Shown: in pieces, positions 18,551 through 32,730 of the stretch
Position numbering within the stretch: the first letter of the stretch is position 1
How the letters are laid out: each line of letters starts with the position of its first letter
Source of the DNA: Carnobacterium gallinarum DSM 4847
GTDB taxonomy: Bacteria > Bacillota > Bacilli > Lactobacillales > Carnobacteriaceae
Reading direction: 5' to 3'
Assembly: GCF_000744375.1 (NCBI RefSeq)
Contig: NZ_JQLU01000005.1
Location: forward strand, 248,001 to 312,000
Length of the DNA stretch: 64,000 nucleotides
Translations under genes and position numbers: made by a program
Notes under the pieces: model-generated
Databases searched by the model: none
Told to the model about the DNA's origin: nothing
What the model saw: only the letters and a program-made list of their open reading frames with translations

Positions 18551-18754
18551 TTATTTAACAACTTTTCCCTTAGTGAAGTAACTAAAAATATGTTTCCAAG
18601 TTGCTGAATCGAAAATAGAAAATGGATTTCCATCTCCTAGTACTCCAAAACCAATCATGGATCCAATCAAGAATGCCAAGATAATTGTGCAAATTACAAT
18701 CAACACCTTATAGGCAGTTGGTAGACTGGTTAATTTTATTTTTTTCTGCCTCAT
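18551..18754 (-). CDS. epuA: EpuA-family small membrane protein (annotated as RNA polymerase subunit beta-like)
   Basis: A 67-residue protein with a basic N-terminus (MRQKKIKLTSL), one membrane segment (VLIVICTIILAFLIGSMIGF), and GDGNPFSIFDSATWKHIFSY, the conserved tail of the EpuA family. The family is often labelled DNA-directed RNA polymerase subunit beta, probably wrongly. Start ATG 18754 with GAGGTGG. It lies behind mbl, as in related Lactobacillales. Confidence 0.8.
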   Translation of the reverse strand: MRQKKIKLTSLPTAYKVLIVICTIILAFLIGSMIGFGVLGDGNPFSIFDSATWKHIFSYFTKGKVVK

Positions 18755-18828
18755 TTTCCACCTCATTCGTTAACACAGCATTATTCTTTTAAATAAGAAT
18801 ACAGGTCATTTATCAGGGGATAAAAGAA

Positions 18829-19815
18829 TTAACGACGCTTTTTATTGATATTTTCTAATAAAATCCCTGTTCCTAGAGCAACAGCATCTAGTGGACGTTC
18901 AGCTACAAATACAGGTACTTTTAGTTCTTCTGCAAATAGTTGATCAATCCCATCTAGTAACGCACCGCCACCAGTTAAGATGATTCCACGATCTATGATA
19001 TCCGCTGATAATTCAGGCGGTGTTTGTTCTAATACGTCTTTTGCTTGTTGAACAATCAACATCATTGATTCATTTAATGCTTCTTGAACTTCATCTGATG
19101 TAATTGTAATTGTTCTAGGTAAACCACTAACCATATCGCGACCACGAACATCCATTGAATCTGTACGATTCTTAGGAAAAACAGTTCCAATCTCCATCTT
19201 AATTGATTCAGCAGTACGTTCACCAATTAATAATTTATATTTTTTCTTCACATATTGTGTAATTTCACTGTCTAGCTTATCACCAGCTAATTTTAATGAA
19301 CGACTCGTAACAATATCTCCCATTGATAAAACTGCGATATCACTAGTTCCTCCACCTATGTCAATAACCATATTTCCGCTTGGTTGGAAAATATCCATTC
19401 CAGCACCAATTGCAGCAACTTTAGGCTCTTCTTCAAGATAAACATTTTTCCCACCACTTTTTTCAGCAGCTTGAATAATGGCTTTTTGCTCAATAGATGT
19501 GATATTTGTAGGGCAGCAAATTAAGATGTTTGGCTTTGATAAGAAACCTTTTACGTTTAATTTATCTATGAAATATGAAAGCATTGCCTCTGTAATATCA
19601 AAATCAGCAATAACGCCATCTTCTAAGGGACGAATTGCACGTATATTTCCTGGAGTCCGTCCTACCATACGATAAGCTTCCTCACCAACTGCTAAAACTT
19701 GTCCATTTGTTGTATCAATAGCTACTACAGCCGGTTCATTTAGAACAATTCCTTTACCTTTTACATGAATCAATACATTTGCTGTACCTAAATCGATACC
19801 TATATCTTTCGCCAT
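18829..19815 (-). CDS. mbl: Rod-shape actin homologue Mbl/MreB
   Basis: An actin-like ATPase of 328 residues: MAKDIGIDLGTANVLIHVKG (phosphate 1), VIDIGGGTSDIAVLSMG (phosphate 2), and IILTGGGALLDGIDQ (adenosine motif). It forms membrane filaments that guide lateral wall synthesis. Neighbourhood murA-mbl-epuA supports Mbl over MreB. RBS GAGAGGAG. Its own promoter region lies next to an IS element inserted at 19942, which separates it from murA. Confidence 0.93.
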   Translation of the reverse strand: MAKDIGIDLGTANVLIHVKGKGIVLNEPAVVAIDTTNGQVLAVGEEAYRMVGRTPGNIRAIRPLEDGVIADFDITEAMLSYFIDKLNVKGFLSKPNILICCPTNITSIEQKAIIQAAEKSGGKNVYLEEEPKVAAIGAGMDIFQPSGNMVIDIGGGTSDIAVLSMGDIVTSRSLKLAGDKLDSEITQYVKKKYKLLIGERTAESIKMEIGTVFPKNRTDSMDVRGRDMVSGLPRTITITSDEVQEALNESMMLIVQQAKDVLEQTPPELSADIIDRGIILTGGGALLDGIDQLFAEELKVPVFVAERPLDAVALGTGILLENINKKRR

Positions 19816-19914
19816 TATTATTGTTCTCCTCTCAAAGCTCTTCGTTCAAATTTAGGCTATAATAAAATCTAGCCATCTAATATTTTATTATAGCATAATT
19901 CCTACTATTCGGAA

Positions 19915-19941
19915 ACTAGCATTTTCTTAAAAATTTGATAA
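19915..19941 (+). repeat. 27-bp target-site duplication, left
   Basis: Starts ACTAGCATTTTC and ends TTTGATAA; identical to 21522-21548. Confidence 0.95.
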
Positions 19942-20011
19942 TATCGTTCGAACATGATAATGTCTTAATGTAATCGAAGCACAAAATGTCCCTTCGTGAT
20001 AAAATCAAACC

Positions 20012-21418
20012 ATGAAAAGGATAATACTAACAATGAATGAAGATAAGAAATATAACGTAATAAAAGCTGTCACAGAAAAAAGAAAAGATAAGAAGAGAGC
20101 TTGTGTTGAACTAGATCTCTCGATCAGACAAGTCAATCGATTAATCCAAAAATATCAAGAAGGAGGAAAGGCTGTTTTTTCACACGGCAATAGAGGAAAA
20201 AAACAGATGCATGCCGTACCGGAGGATGTAAAAAAACAAATCATTGGGCTTTATCAACAGTTTAATATAAAACCGAATGTGAAGCACTTTACTGAAATAT
20301 TAAAGGAGGATTATGCGATCTGTTACACCGATACAACGATTCGAAATATTTTATACCTAGCGAATATTATCTCACCTAAAACACAAAGAAAGACACGAAA
20401 AAAAATAAAAGCTCGAATCAAAGCACAATCAATGAAAGCAAAGACAAAGCTTGATAATCCACTGCTTCCAAGAGCCGAAGATCAACTGGCTTCACCCGAA
20501 AAAATCCATCCTAGCCGCTCTAGGAAAAAATACCAAGGAGAGCTGATTCAAATGGATGCCAGTTCATACAATTGGTTCGGGAACGACGTCACCCATCTTC
20601 ACTTAGCGATTGATGACGCTTCTGGGGATATCGTTGGTGGGTATTTCGACACGCAAGAAACGCTCAATGGCTATTATCATGTGCTCCATCAGATCCTCCG
20701 TAACCGAGGGATTCCTTTAGCTTTTTTAACCGATAAACGAACCGTTTTTGACTATCAATCCAAAACCAAGAAAGTCGTTGAGGAAGATACCTTCACGCAA
20801 TTTGGTTTTGCCTGCCATCAACTCGGTATTGACATTCGTACCTCCTCTATTCCACAAGCGAAAGGCCGTGTAGAACGATTAAACGGCACGGTTCAATCAC
20901 GACTTCCTGTAGATTTAGAATTAGCAGGGATCCAATCTATTGTGGAAGCCAATCATTTTTTAACAAAATGGATTCAATCATTTAACAGGAAGTTTGGTAA
21001 TAAGACGAAGGAATCAATCTATGAGAAGGCACCTACGAAATCAGAGATGAATTTATTATTAGCACGAGTCGCAAATAGAAAAATCGATAGTGGGCATCAC
21101 ATTCGGTATCAAAATAACTACTATTTACCGACGGAGGGTAGCGAAGATCAGTACTTTACACGCGGATCAAAAGCCCTCGTTATCGAATCCTTTAACGGCG
21201 AAATCTATGTAAATATCGCTGAAAAAATATACACAACAAGGAGACTGAAAGAACATGACGACTATTCAACAGAGTTTGACCCGATTCCAGAGCAAAAAAA
21301 AGAAAGACGCCAGTATATTCCCCCACAATCTCACCCGTGGAAACTAGAGTCTTTCAAAAGATATCTTCGCAGCATCGGAAAAACACTCGAAGAATACGAA
21401 GCTGAACGAGCAGCTTAA
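20012..21418 (+). CDS. ISNCY/IS1202-group DDE transposase
   Basis: The 468-residue protein is complete. An N-terminal HTH (KKRACVELDLSIRQVNRLIQ) and linker are followed by the integrase core. Core motifs are ELIQMDASSYNWFG (first Asp), LHLAIDDASGDIVG, LTDKRTVFDYQ (second Asp) and SIPQAKGRVERLNGTVQSRL (Glu). The C-terminus is TTRRLKEHDDYS with a basic tail. Start ATG 20012; an ATG at 20033 is also possible. Codon use is less AT-biased than the neighbours, as expected for a transferred IS. With perfect target duplications, this copy may still be active. Confidence 0.92.
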   Translation: MKRIILTMNEDKKYNVIKAVTEKRKDKKRACVELDLSIRQVNRLIQKYQEGGKAVFSHGNRGKKQMHAVPEDVKKQIIGLYQQFNIKPNVKHFTEILKEDYAICYTDTTIRNILYLANIISPKTQRKTRKKIKARIKAQSMKAKTKLDNPLLPRAEDQLASPEKIHPSRSRKKYQGELIQMDASSYNWFGNDVTHLHLAIDDASGDIVGGYFDTQETLNGYYHVLHQILRNRGIPLAFLTDKRTVFDYQSKTKKVVEEDTFTQFGFACHQLGIDIRTSSIPQAKGRVERLNGTVQSRLPVDLELAGIQSIVEANHFLTKWIQSFNRKFGNKTKESIYEKAPTKSEMNLLLARVANRKIDSGHHIRYQNNYYLPTEGSEDQYFTRGSKALVIESFNGEIYVNIAEKIYTTRRLKEHDDYSTEFDPIPEQKKERRQYIPPQSHPWKLESFKRYLRSIGKTLEEYEAERAA

Positions 21419-21440
21419 CACTCATTTTACCAAATACGGT

Positions 21441-21485
21441 CACATTAATGCAAGTTTTTACGAAGGAAAAGCTTGCATTAATGTG
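21441..21485. repeat. Hairpin at the 3' end of the IS
   Basis: CACATTAATGCAAG pairs perfectly with CTTGCATTAATGTG across 17 bases. No T-run follows, so termination is doubtful. Confidence 0.6.
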
Positions 21486-21521
21486 AGCTTAAGGTTTAGG
21501 ACATTTTACCTTTCGCTTGAC

Positions 21522-21548
21522 ACTAGCATTTTCTTAAAAATTTGATAA
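21522..21548 (+). repeat. 27-bp target-site duplication, right
   Basis: Exact copy of 19915-19941. Confidence 0.95.
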
Positions 21549-21721
21549 AAAACCGCTATCTTTATCGTTTTTTACAACTTTCCATATTATTATAACGATT
21601 GTTTCATAAATTCATCTTAAAACTGGAATTCAATTTCACTATCAAAAATTTAGTTTGGAAAAGGCTTCCTTTAGGTACGTTTCTAAAATTTAAAAAATAT
21701 GCATCTTAAAATGGCGAATAT

Positions 21722-21946
21722 TCATTGTAGAAATTGCTTTCTACATAATTTTTCCAAGAACTTATCCTCTAACAAATAAGAATGAATCTCATGAATTGGA
21801 ATTCCTCCAACATCAAAATAAAGTTCAGCAAAGATTTGATGTTGGAGAGCTTGACTATTTTCTATTTCTAATTGATAATCTGCTTTTATTTGATTGAATA
21901 TAATTTACTTATGTTGACTGTTCAACTTGTTGATTGTGAATGTCAT
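21722..21946 (-). pseudogene. Remnant of an unidentified small gene
   Basis: A 75-codon frame with one internal TAA at codon 14: MTFTINKLNSQHK, stop, then IIFNQIKADYQLEIENSQAL and ELYFDVGGIPIHEIHSYLLE. The balanced composition after the stop looks like former coding sequence. No family recognised. Apart from this, 21549-22034 holds only the murA terminator. Confidence 0.3.
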
Positions 21947-21980
21947 TTTTCAACATTACATATGTAATAAATAGTTTTAT

Positions 21981-22022
21981 AAAAAAGACCCTAAAAATTA
22001 GATTTGACTAAAATTCAGGGTC
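21981..22022 (-). terminator. Terminator of murA
   Basis: Stem GACCCT(G/A)AATTTTAG / CTAATTTTTAGGGTC with a T-run on the minus strand, 13 bases after the murA stop. Confidence 0.85.
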
Positions 22023-22034
22023 GATACCATTTAA

Positions 22035-23345
22035 TTAATTAAATAAGCTTGCTAATTCAGCATCCGCTAAAACATGTGTGTCTTCTTCGTTAACACGTTC
22101 AACATCAGCACCTAATGCTTGTAATTTTTTGTGGAATTCAAAATAACCACGATCTAGATATTCTAAATGAGTTACACGTGTATAACCTTCTGCACATAAA
22201 CCACTTAAAATTAAGGCTGCTGCTGCTCTAAGATCCGTAGCAGCTACTTCAGCACCTTGTAAGTTTGTAGGACCATAAATAACTAAAGAGGAACCTTCTA
22301 CTTTAAAGTTCGCATTCATGCGTCGTAATTCTTCCATATGCATGTAACGATTTTCAAAAACCGTTTCAGTCATTGTACTTGTACCTTCTGCTAATAATTG
22401 AATAGCAGTCATTTGTGCTTGCATATCTGTTGGGAAACCAGGATGAGGCATTGTTTTCACATCAGTTGCTTTTAACTGATCCGGTCCAATTACACGTAGA
22501 CCATTTTCTTCTTCAATAATCGTTACATTCATTTCTTTTAATTTAGAAATTAAAGGTTTGTTGTGTTCAGACATCGCATCTTCTACTAAAACATTTCCTT
22601 TAGTCATTGCAGCGGCAATCATAAATGTACCAGCTTCAATACGGTCAGGAATAATTCCATGTTCCGTTCCAACTAACTCTTTTACGCCTTCAATTCTGAT
22701 TGTTTCAGTACCAGCACCAACAACTTTAGCACCCATACGATTCAAGAAGTTAGCTAAATCAACAATTTCAGGTTCACGAGCTACGTTTTCAATCGTTGTT
22801 GTTCCCTCAGCTAAAGTAGCTGCCATCATAATATTCTGTGTTGCACCTACACTTGGGAAATCAAGATAGATACGTGCACCTTTTAGTTTATCTGCAAAAG
22901 CTTCGATATATCCATTTTCGATATGTACTTTCGCACCCATCGCTTCAAAGCCTTTTAAATGTAAATCAATTGGTCTAGTTCCAATTGCACATCCTCCTGG
23001 AAGAGCAACTTTAGCATGACCTAATCTCGCTAATAATGGACCCATAACTACAATTGACGCACGCATTTTGCTTACGTACTCAAATGGAGCTTCAAAATTT
23101 AATTCATGAGTTGCATTAACTGCAACAGTTTTATTTTTTTCATTAAACGTAACATCTAAATTTAAGTGATGTAGCACTTCATTAATTGTATAAACATCAG
23201 ACAATGTTGGTACATTTGTTAACTTACTTTCACCAACACTTGCTAAGATAGTTGCTGCTAAAATAGGTAAAACTGCATTTTTAGCACCCTCTACTTTAAC
23301 TGTTCCTTCCAGACGCTTACCGCCACGAACAATTATTTTTTCCAT
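22035..23345 (-). CDS. murA: UDP-N-acetylglucosamine 1-carboxyvinyltransferase MurA
   Basis: 436 residues. It transfers enolpyruvate from PEP to UDP-GlcNAc, the first committed step of peptidoglycan synthesis. The fosfomycin-target Cys119 is present in [34 protein letters not shown] lies near the N-terminus. Its position next to DUF1146 and the atp operon is typical of the MurA1-type gene of Firmicutes. RBS GGAGGGG. It was probably once followed directly by mbl; the IS at 19942 now separates them. Cytoplasmic. Confidence 0.96.
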   Translation of the reverse strand: MEKIIVRGGKRLEGTVKVEGAKNAVLPILAATILASVGESKLTNVPTLSDVYTINEVLHHLNLDVTFNEKNKTVAVNATHELNFEAPFEYVSKMRASIVVMGPLLARLGHAKVALPGGCAIGTRPIDLHLKGFEAMGAKVHIENGYIEAFADKLKGARIYLDFPSVGATQNIMMAATLAEGTTTIENVAREPEIVDLANFLNRMGAKVVGAGTETIRIEGVKELVGTEHGIIPDRIEAGTFMIAAAMTKGNVLVEDAMSEHNKPLISKLKEMNVTIIEEENGLRVIGPDQLKATDVKTMPHPGFPTDMQAQMTAIQLLAEGTSTMTETVFENRYMHMEELRRMNANFKVEGSSLVIYGPTNLQGAEVAATDLRAAAALILSGLCAEGYTRVTHLEYLDRGYFEFHKKLQALGADVERVNEEDTHVLADAELASLFN

Positions 23346-23491
23346 GTTTTAAACCCCTCCGAAACTCTTAAGTGCTTCATTGAATAACAAAAAGAATTTT
23401 TTATTCAATGGTCGCTTCTAGCATTATAGCATGAAATGATTTCACGAAACAATCATTTCATTCATTTTCTAAAAATTTAATTAGTTTTCTC

Positions 23492-23725
23492 TTATTTTAA
23501 CAAATACGGCAAACTTTTCGATAGATTAATAAACTCCAAGAAAAAGCTACTAACCGTGTACCCAATTACGATTGATAAGAAAATATAAAGTACTTGCGCT
23601 TGCCTAACTTGTCCTTTATTGATCCAGTTGTCAAATCGTACAGCACGTAACGCCCAGAAAGATAACATAATAAATAGAATATGGGAAATAACTCCCAATA
23701 AAGATTGAACGCCAAAAATAGACAC
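23492..23725 (-). CDS. DUF1146 (YwzB-like) membrane protein
   Basis: About 77 residues with two membrane segments (LLGVISHILFIMLSFWALR; VLYIFLSIVIGYTVSSFFLE). The motif ALRAVRFDNWINKGQVRQAQ is the conserved middle of the DUF1146 family found between atpC and murA in Firmicutes. I prefer GTG 23725, six bases after GAGG; GTG 23737 abuts the RBS. Function unknown. Confidence 0.8.
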   Translation of the reverse strand: MSIFGVQSLLGVISHILFIMLSFWALRAVRFDNWINKGQVRQAQVLYIFLSIVIGYTVSSFFLEFINLSKSLPYLLK

Positions 23726-23819
23726 GAAATGCCTCACTCCCTTCTTTATCTATCTACCTTGGTACTATAGATAATAAAACTTTCTCATTCTTTTGCTGCA
23801 TGAATCCGAATGAGTATGT

Positions 23820-23855
23820 AAAAATCCTCAGAACTACATCTGAGGATTTTGTTTA
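23820..23855 (-). terminator. Terminator of the atp operon
   Basis: AAAATCCTCAGA / TCTGAGGATTTT, 12-bp stem and 6-nt loop, with U-rich flanks, 60 bp after atpC. Confidence 0.85.
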
Positions 23856-23914
23856 ATCATTGAAACTACTCGCTTCATTAATTCCACTATCCATTAAAAT
23901 GAAACAATCAAAAA

Positions 23915-24337
23915 CTACTGACCATGATGTTTAACCGAAATCCGGTTAATTGCTTTGTGTAAAGCAACTGTTGCTCGTTGAATTTCGTCACGATCTTCAT
24001 GTTCTTTCGCTGCTTCAATTCGTTTTTCAGCTTTTTCTTTTGCACGTTCAGCACGGCTTAAATCAATATCACGTTCTCTTTCTGCACTATCCGCAAGAAT
24101 AATACAAACATTATCACGAACTTCCATAACCCCACCATTTACAGCAACTGCATCTTCGTGGTCTGGTCGATCAATTCGTTTAATCCGAACTTCATTAATT
24201 TGCAAAGGAACAATAATTGGAGCGTGCTGTGGTAAAATCCCGATTTCTCCATCGAGGGTTTTAGCAACAACCATATTCGCCTGATGATCATAAACAAGCC
24301 CGTCTGGTGTAACAATATTGACTCTTAAAGCAGCCAT
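23915..24337 (-). CDS. atpC: ATP synthase epsilon subunit
   Basis: 140 residues. The beta-sandwich domain (VNIVTPDGLVYDHQANMVVA, GEIGILPQHAPIIVPL) is followed by the helical hairpin (ERDIDLSRAERAKEKAEKRI). It is part of the F1 central stalk and couples or inhibits ATPase activity. Last gene of the atp operon, 18 bp behind atpD. Confidence 0.95.
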   Translation of the reverse strand: MAALRVNIVTPDGLVYDHQANMVVAKTLDGEIGILPQHAPIIVPLQINEVRIKRIDRPDHEDAVAVNGGVMEVRDNVCIILADSAERERDIDLSRAERAKEKAEKRIEAAKEHEDRDEIQRATVALHKAINRISVKHHGQ

Positions 24338-24355
24338 GAGTTACCCTCCTTTTAA

Positions 24356-26160
<1,805 letters not shown>

Positions 26161-26161
26161 A

Positions 26162-27079
26162 TTATTCTAGCGCCGAAGCACCGCCAACAATTTCGGTAAT
26201 TTCTTGTGTAATAGCTGCTTGTCTAGCCCGATTATAGGTAATCGTTAAATCCGCAATAATCGAATGAGCATTATCTGTTGCACTTTTCATCGCACTCATT
26301 CTAGCAGCAAATTCAGCTGCCTTAGCATCTAGGATTGCTCCATAGATTAAACTTTCGGCATATTGTGGTAAAAGAATATCCAAGATAGCTTCTTTAGAAG
26401 GTTCAAAGATATATTCTACTTCATACTCAACTGATTCGCTGGCATCTAAGTCACTTAGTGGCAACATTTTTTCTGCTCGATATTGGCAAGAGATTGAGTT
26501 TACATGATGGTTGTAACAAACGTACAATTCATCAAAAACTTCATTTTTATACATCTCAGTTGCTGTTCTTGCAATTTCACGAATCTCTTCAAATGAAGGT
26601 GAATCACTAATCCCTCTTAATTCATAGGCTAAATTCATCCCACGACTTTTAAAGAAATTAGCTGCAGCAGATCCAACTGCCATAAATACATACTCATCTG
26701 ATGATTTATGATCTCTTGTAATCATATCAACTGTTGATTTGATTACCGAGCTATTGTAGTTTCCAGCTAAACCTTTATCTGAACTAATAACAATATAACC
26801 CGTTTTCTTCACAGGTCTTTCAATCAACATATCATGAAAATCAACGTTAGATGGTGAATTGGTGCCGATTAGGTTGCCATCTTCAATCATCGCTAATTGA
26901 GTTGCCGCAATATGAGTCACGACTTCTCTAACTTTCGATGCATAGATTTGGAAATCTTTAGCGACTGCCTCGGATTTACCTAACTTAGCACCAGCAACCA
27001 TCTGCATTGCGCTGGTAATCTGACTTGTTTTTTTAGTTGAAGCAATTCTTTTCTTTATATCAATTAAAGAGCCGCCCAT
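26162..27079 (-). CDS. atpG: ATP synthase gamma subunit
   Basis: 305 residues. It starts [20 protein letters not shown] (N-terminal helix of the rotor shaft) and ends [20 protein letters not shown], the conserved C-terminal helix. [18 protein letters not shown] is the typical central motif. The gamma shaft links F1 catalysis to the c-ring. Gene 34 bp behind atpA; the downstream spacer is the 123-bp repeat array. Confidence 0.96.
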   Translation of the reverse strand: MGGSLIDIKKRIASTKKTSQITSAMQMVAGAKLGKSEAVAKDFQIYASKVREVVTHIAATQLAMIEDGNLIGTNSPSNVDFHDMLIERPVKKTGYIVISSDKGLAGNYNSSVIKSTVDMITRDHKSSDEYVFMAVGSAAANFFKSRGMNLAYELRGISDSPSFEEIREIARTATEMYKNEVFDELYVCYNHHVNSISCQYRAEKMLPLSDLDASESVEYEVEYIFEPSKEAILDILLPQYAESLIYGAILDAKAAEFAARMSAMKSATDNAHSIIADLTITYNRARQAAITQEITEIVGGASALE

Positions 27080-27113
27080 TCAGGCTCACCACCTTTAGTT
27101 TGTTTCAAAAAAT

Positions 27114-28646
<1,533 letters not shown>

Positions 28647-28660
28647 TCAACCATTTCAAT

Positions 28661-29203
28661 TTATTTAATGATTTGTTTTTTCAATGTTTCTAAATTCAAA
28701 CGAATACTTCCATCGAAAATTTGATGTTCTGCTTCAATAATGACTCCACCCAAGATAGTTGGATCAACAACTTCATCAAACATCACTCTTTTTCCGTCCA
28801 TTTTTTTAAGAAATGACGCAGATAATTGTTCTTTTTGAGTAGCTGATAGTGGTACAGCAGTTGTTACCTTCGCTAAAATTGTGCGATTTTTATAGTCGTA
28901 AAGCTTTTCAAATTCGTCAACGATTAATTCCATATCGTTCATTCGATCATAATCAAATATCATTTGAACAAAATTCTGCATAAGTTCTGGAAAATTTTTC
29001 ATTAAATTTTCTATGATTGGACGCTTTTGAGAGGCAGATAAACGCGCATCTGACAAAACAAGACCAAGACCTTGGTTGTCTTGAAAAATTTGACGAATAT
29101 CCATCATGTTATCAAAAGCTTCTTCAATGGAATCATGTTCTTCTGCTAGTCTATAATAGGCTTTTGCATATCGACTTGCTACTGTGTGTTTGTCTAATTT
29201 CAT
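28661..29203 (-). CDS. atpH: ATP synthase delta subunit
   Basis: 180 residues; peripheral-stalk protein joining b to alpha. RYAKAYYRLAEE at the start and VDPTILGGVIIEAEHQIFDG at the end are the family signatures. Its ATG overlaps the atpF stop by four bases (29200-29203). Confidence 0.95.
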   Translation of the reverse strand: MKLDKHTVASRYAKAYYRLAEEHDSIEEAFDNMMDIRQIFQDNQGLGLVLSDARLSASQKRPIIENLMKNFPELMQNFVQMIFDYDRMNDMELIVDEFEKLYDYKNRTILAKVTTAVPLSATQKEQLSASFLKKMDGKRVMFDEVVDPTILGGVIIEAEHQIFDGSIRLNLETLKKQIIK

Positions 29204-29715
29204 TCGTCATCAGCCAACCCTTCAATATACTTATCGATTAAAGCGGCATGATCCTCACTTGTTAATTCTTTTCCAATCAGTTTAGTGGCAATGTCAATAG
29301 ATAAATGACTAACATCATTTTTGACACTCTCAATTGCTTTTTGTTTTTCTAATTCAATATCTTTTTTCGCTTCTACTATTATGCGATCTGCTTCTGCTTT
29401 CGCTTTTTCTAGCATCTCGCTTTGAATATTTTCACCATTTTCACGAGCTTTCGTGATAATAGCTGACGCTTCAGTTCTTGTCGCTTCAAGATTATCTTTA
29501 CTTTCAACGGCTAAACGATTGGCCTCAATACGAGAATTTTCTGCACTATCGATATTTTTAGCAATTTGCTTTTCGCGGTCTTCCATGATAGTCATCAATG
29601 GTTTCCATGCAAATTTCTTTAGAACTAACAATAGCAATAAGAAGGACACTAAGACAAAAATTGTATCTCCAGCACTGGTGGATTCTCCTAATACTAAACC
29701 GTACATTTCCGACAC
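29200..29715 (-). CDS. atpF: ATP synthase b subunit
   Basis: 171 residues: a short N-terminal stretch, one membrane segment (TIFVLVSFLLLLLVLKKFAW), then a long charged helix (KPLMTIMEDREKQIAKNI onwards), the peripheral stalk. Overlaps atpH by four bases. Confidence 0.95.
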   Translation of the reverse strand: MSEMYGLVLGESTSAGDTIFVLVSFLLLLLVLKKFAWKPLMTIMEDREKQIAKNIDSAENSRIEANRLAVESKDNLEATRTEASAIITKARENGENIQSEMLEKAKAEADRIIVEAKKDIELEKQKAIESVKNDVSHLSIDIATKLIGKELTSEDHAALIDKYIEGLADDE

Positions 29716-29796
29716 TCCTTCTAAATCACTTTTAACACTTTTTGTTTATACAAAAAGGCAGAGGTACCGTTCAACAATCTCCGCCTACATCTATTT

Positions 29797-30018
29797 TTAT
29801 TTAAATACTAAGATAAAGGCAATAACTACTGCCATAATTGGAACAGCTTCAATCAAACCGACCCCAATAAACATCATCATTTGCAGTCTACTTTGTAATT
29901 CAGGTTGACGCGCCACTGATTCGATTGTTTTAGAGATTACTTTCCCGTTACCTAGTGATGCTCCGATTGCTGCTCCTGCTACTGCGATTGCTGCCCCGAT
30001 TAAACCCATTCCGTTCAT
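29797..30018 (-). CDS. atpE: ATP synthase c subunit
   Basis: 73 residues forming two membrane helices. The polar loop ARQPELQ and the ion-binding acid in [17 protein letters not shown] are present. Sodium-binding residues around the Glu are not evident, so proton coupling is likely. Confidence 0.96.
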   Translation of the reverse strand: MNGMGLIGAAIAVAGAAIGASLGNGKVISKTIESVARQPELQSRLQMMMFIGVGLIEAVPIMAVVIAFILVFK

Positions 30019-30081
30019 AATAAATTTCCTCCTTGAAAATAGTTACTTTTATAGTTTTTTTATTACTCAGTTGTATCTCTG

Positions 30082-30828
<747 letters not shown>

Positions 30829-31412
30829 TCATCCAACGAAGTTAGGTAAAATTAAAATTAGCAATTGAAAAAATAACTTTGTAGCATCACTTCATTTAAT
30901 CTTTCGAATCCATTCGTTGATACCTTTATATTCTAACACAAATGACTAGATATTTCCTATTTAAATCACCTTTTTTGGTATCACGAAGAAAGATAAACTG
31001 AAACTTATCGCATCATCATTTTTTCAAGTTCATTCTTTAACATTTGCTATCATACCACCATTCTTTCAAAATTACAAAGCTTTTTGAAAAACAGTTCTAT
31101 TTTTCAAAAAAAGACTTTTAAATAAAGGTTCCTTTCAAATATTTTTTTATTCTTCTCCTCTGTTTATCCTTGTGATTGTTTTCTCTCAGCAATCTGTTTT
31201 TCATAATTACACAGTTTATTTTCCACCAAATTAAAAAGCCAGTTATACACTTTATTTTTTTATTTTATTCTAAAAATATAGACTTATTTCATTCTTAGTT
31301 TTCCCAAGACACTTTATGGAAGAAATCGATCTAAAAAAAAGCTAGTTAAATAACTAACTACTTATATGTATAACAAGTTTATTCTTCTCAATCCATTGCA
31401 GATCCTCCTTCT

Positions 31413-32135
31413 TCATTTGCGCCGCTTGAACTTACCAGCACCTCCACCAAATTGCCAAGAATTCCCGGAAGCATTAACAGCTGTACTGGGTTCAACATTT
31501 CCATAATATACTATTTGTGATGCAAAATTTGTACAATCTTCTTTATAATTAGGAAAGCTATAATTACGGTCAAACGCCCACTTACGTGCATATCCAGTAA
31601 CATTTTCTACGTTTAATGTTTTATTTCTACGCGCCGAAGGTTTAGGTACTAAACCAGATTGTTCAGCTTCCATAATGTTGACAGCGTTCTCATCTTTAAT
31701 GTTCTGAAATGTTTTATTTAATAGTTCTAGTCTACTTTTCCGAATGACATCAAGATTACTATTATCTGCTAATTGCATAGAACCAACTCTGTTAAAGTAA
31801 ACGTTTGAATACTCTTTAACATATTCAAAAAATGATTCATTATGAATTGGATTATTAGCATCGTCAACAATAGACGACAGATAGGTTGAGTATTCGGGAT
31901 TATCTGGGGTTACTTCAATATTATTCAATTGAAAATAATTTAAGATTACAGTTTCGACATCAACTAATTTCATATTATAATCAAAATTATCAACTTCCCT
32001 TTTCTTTGTATTTGACTGAATCATCTCTGTCATTGTTTGCCCTTCGTTAGCACTAACGCGATTCGATGGGAAAACTAAACTACCTAATAAACCGGCTGAA
32101 ACTCCAAGTAATAAACTGATTTTTATTATTTTCAT
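31413..32135 (-). pseudogene. Secreted amidase_6-type protein, truncated
   Basis: A signal peptide (MKIIKISLLLGVSAGLLGSL..., cut after VSA) and about 140 helical residues are followed by the start of a putative amidase domain. VTGYARKWAFDRNYSFPNY and then EDCTNFASQIVYYG carry the presumed catalytic Cys. The protein ends 25 residues later in GGGAGKFKRRK. Family members continue for another hundred residues with the catalytic His, missing here, and I find no continuation in other frames. Probably a dead remnant at the edge of the accessory island between upp and atpB. Confidence 0.65.
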
Positions 32136-32338
32136 ATTGTATCCTCCAAAAAATAGTTATACTTTAAAATATAAGCATGCAAATTAAATATAACGCGCGT
32201 ATAATTAAAATGCAACACCCTTGTAATATAAATAATCAATAATAACAAAAACAATTGATAGTAACATCATAATATGAAATAATGAGTTAAAACATAGGAA
32301 TATATAGGGGTACTTAAATTATTAAAAAAAATATATAT

Positions 32339-32730
32339 ATGAAAGTAGCTATAGCATTAGTAATGTTATTAAGTGTTATTGGTGTTATGCTCTCAATATC
32401 TAATACTGGAGATTTGAAAAAAGTTTTAATAAATACTGAGTGGGAAATTCAAACATCTGAAGGAATTAGTGGAAAAGTTAAATTTGGTGAAAAAAATGCA
32501 GTTTTTTATGTGCAGGATGGTACAGGGAAAGAGGAAGAAGTTACAGGTGCATTTCAAGTAAATAATTATACGCGTGAATTAAAAATAATGAGAAAAAAAT
32601 TATTATTTCTGTTGCTAACATAGGACCAAATGAGTTTGAGAAGGGTTGGAATCCAGCAAGCTTTGAGGTTTTTTTAGATTATTTATATCCTAAAACTATT
32701 GGGGGGATGATGATTAAGATAAAAAATTAA
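32339..32730 (+). pseudogene. Frameshifted small membrane-anchored protein of unknown function
   Basis: The first frame gives an N-terminal hydrophobic segment (MKVAIALVMLLSVIGVMLSI) and a beta-rich part (INTEWEIQTSEGISGKVKFG), ending out of frame at 32623. The second frame continues with KKIIISVANIGPNEFEKGWN up to TAA at 32728-32730. A one-base change in an A-run between 32581 and 32599 would join them into a protein of about 130 residues. No family recognised. Confidence 0.5.

Larger units (their letters stand above)
19942..21521 (+). mobile_element. IS1202-like insertion sequence, apparently complete
   Basis: The element is 1580 bp between perfect 27-bp direct repeats. The ends are imperfect inverted repeats: left TATCGTTCGAACATGATAAT followed by GTCTTAA; right, complement, GTCAAGCGAAAGGTAAAAT followed by GTCCTAA. 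IS1202 of pneumococcus is likewise known for 27-bp target duplications, which supports the ISNCY/IS1202 assignment. One intact transposase. Inside the 3' end is a 14-bp perfect hairpin (21441-21485). It sits between murA and mbl. Confidence 0.9.

Noticed and set aside
23380-23412. ATTGAATAA hairpin upstream of murA taken as a terminator
   Set aside because: It is palindromic but no T-run follows on either strand; it may lie in the murA leader.
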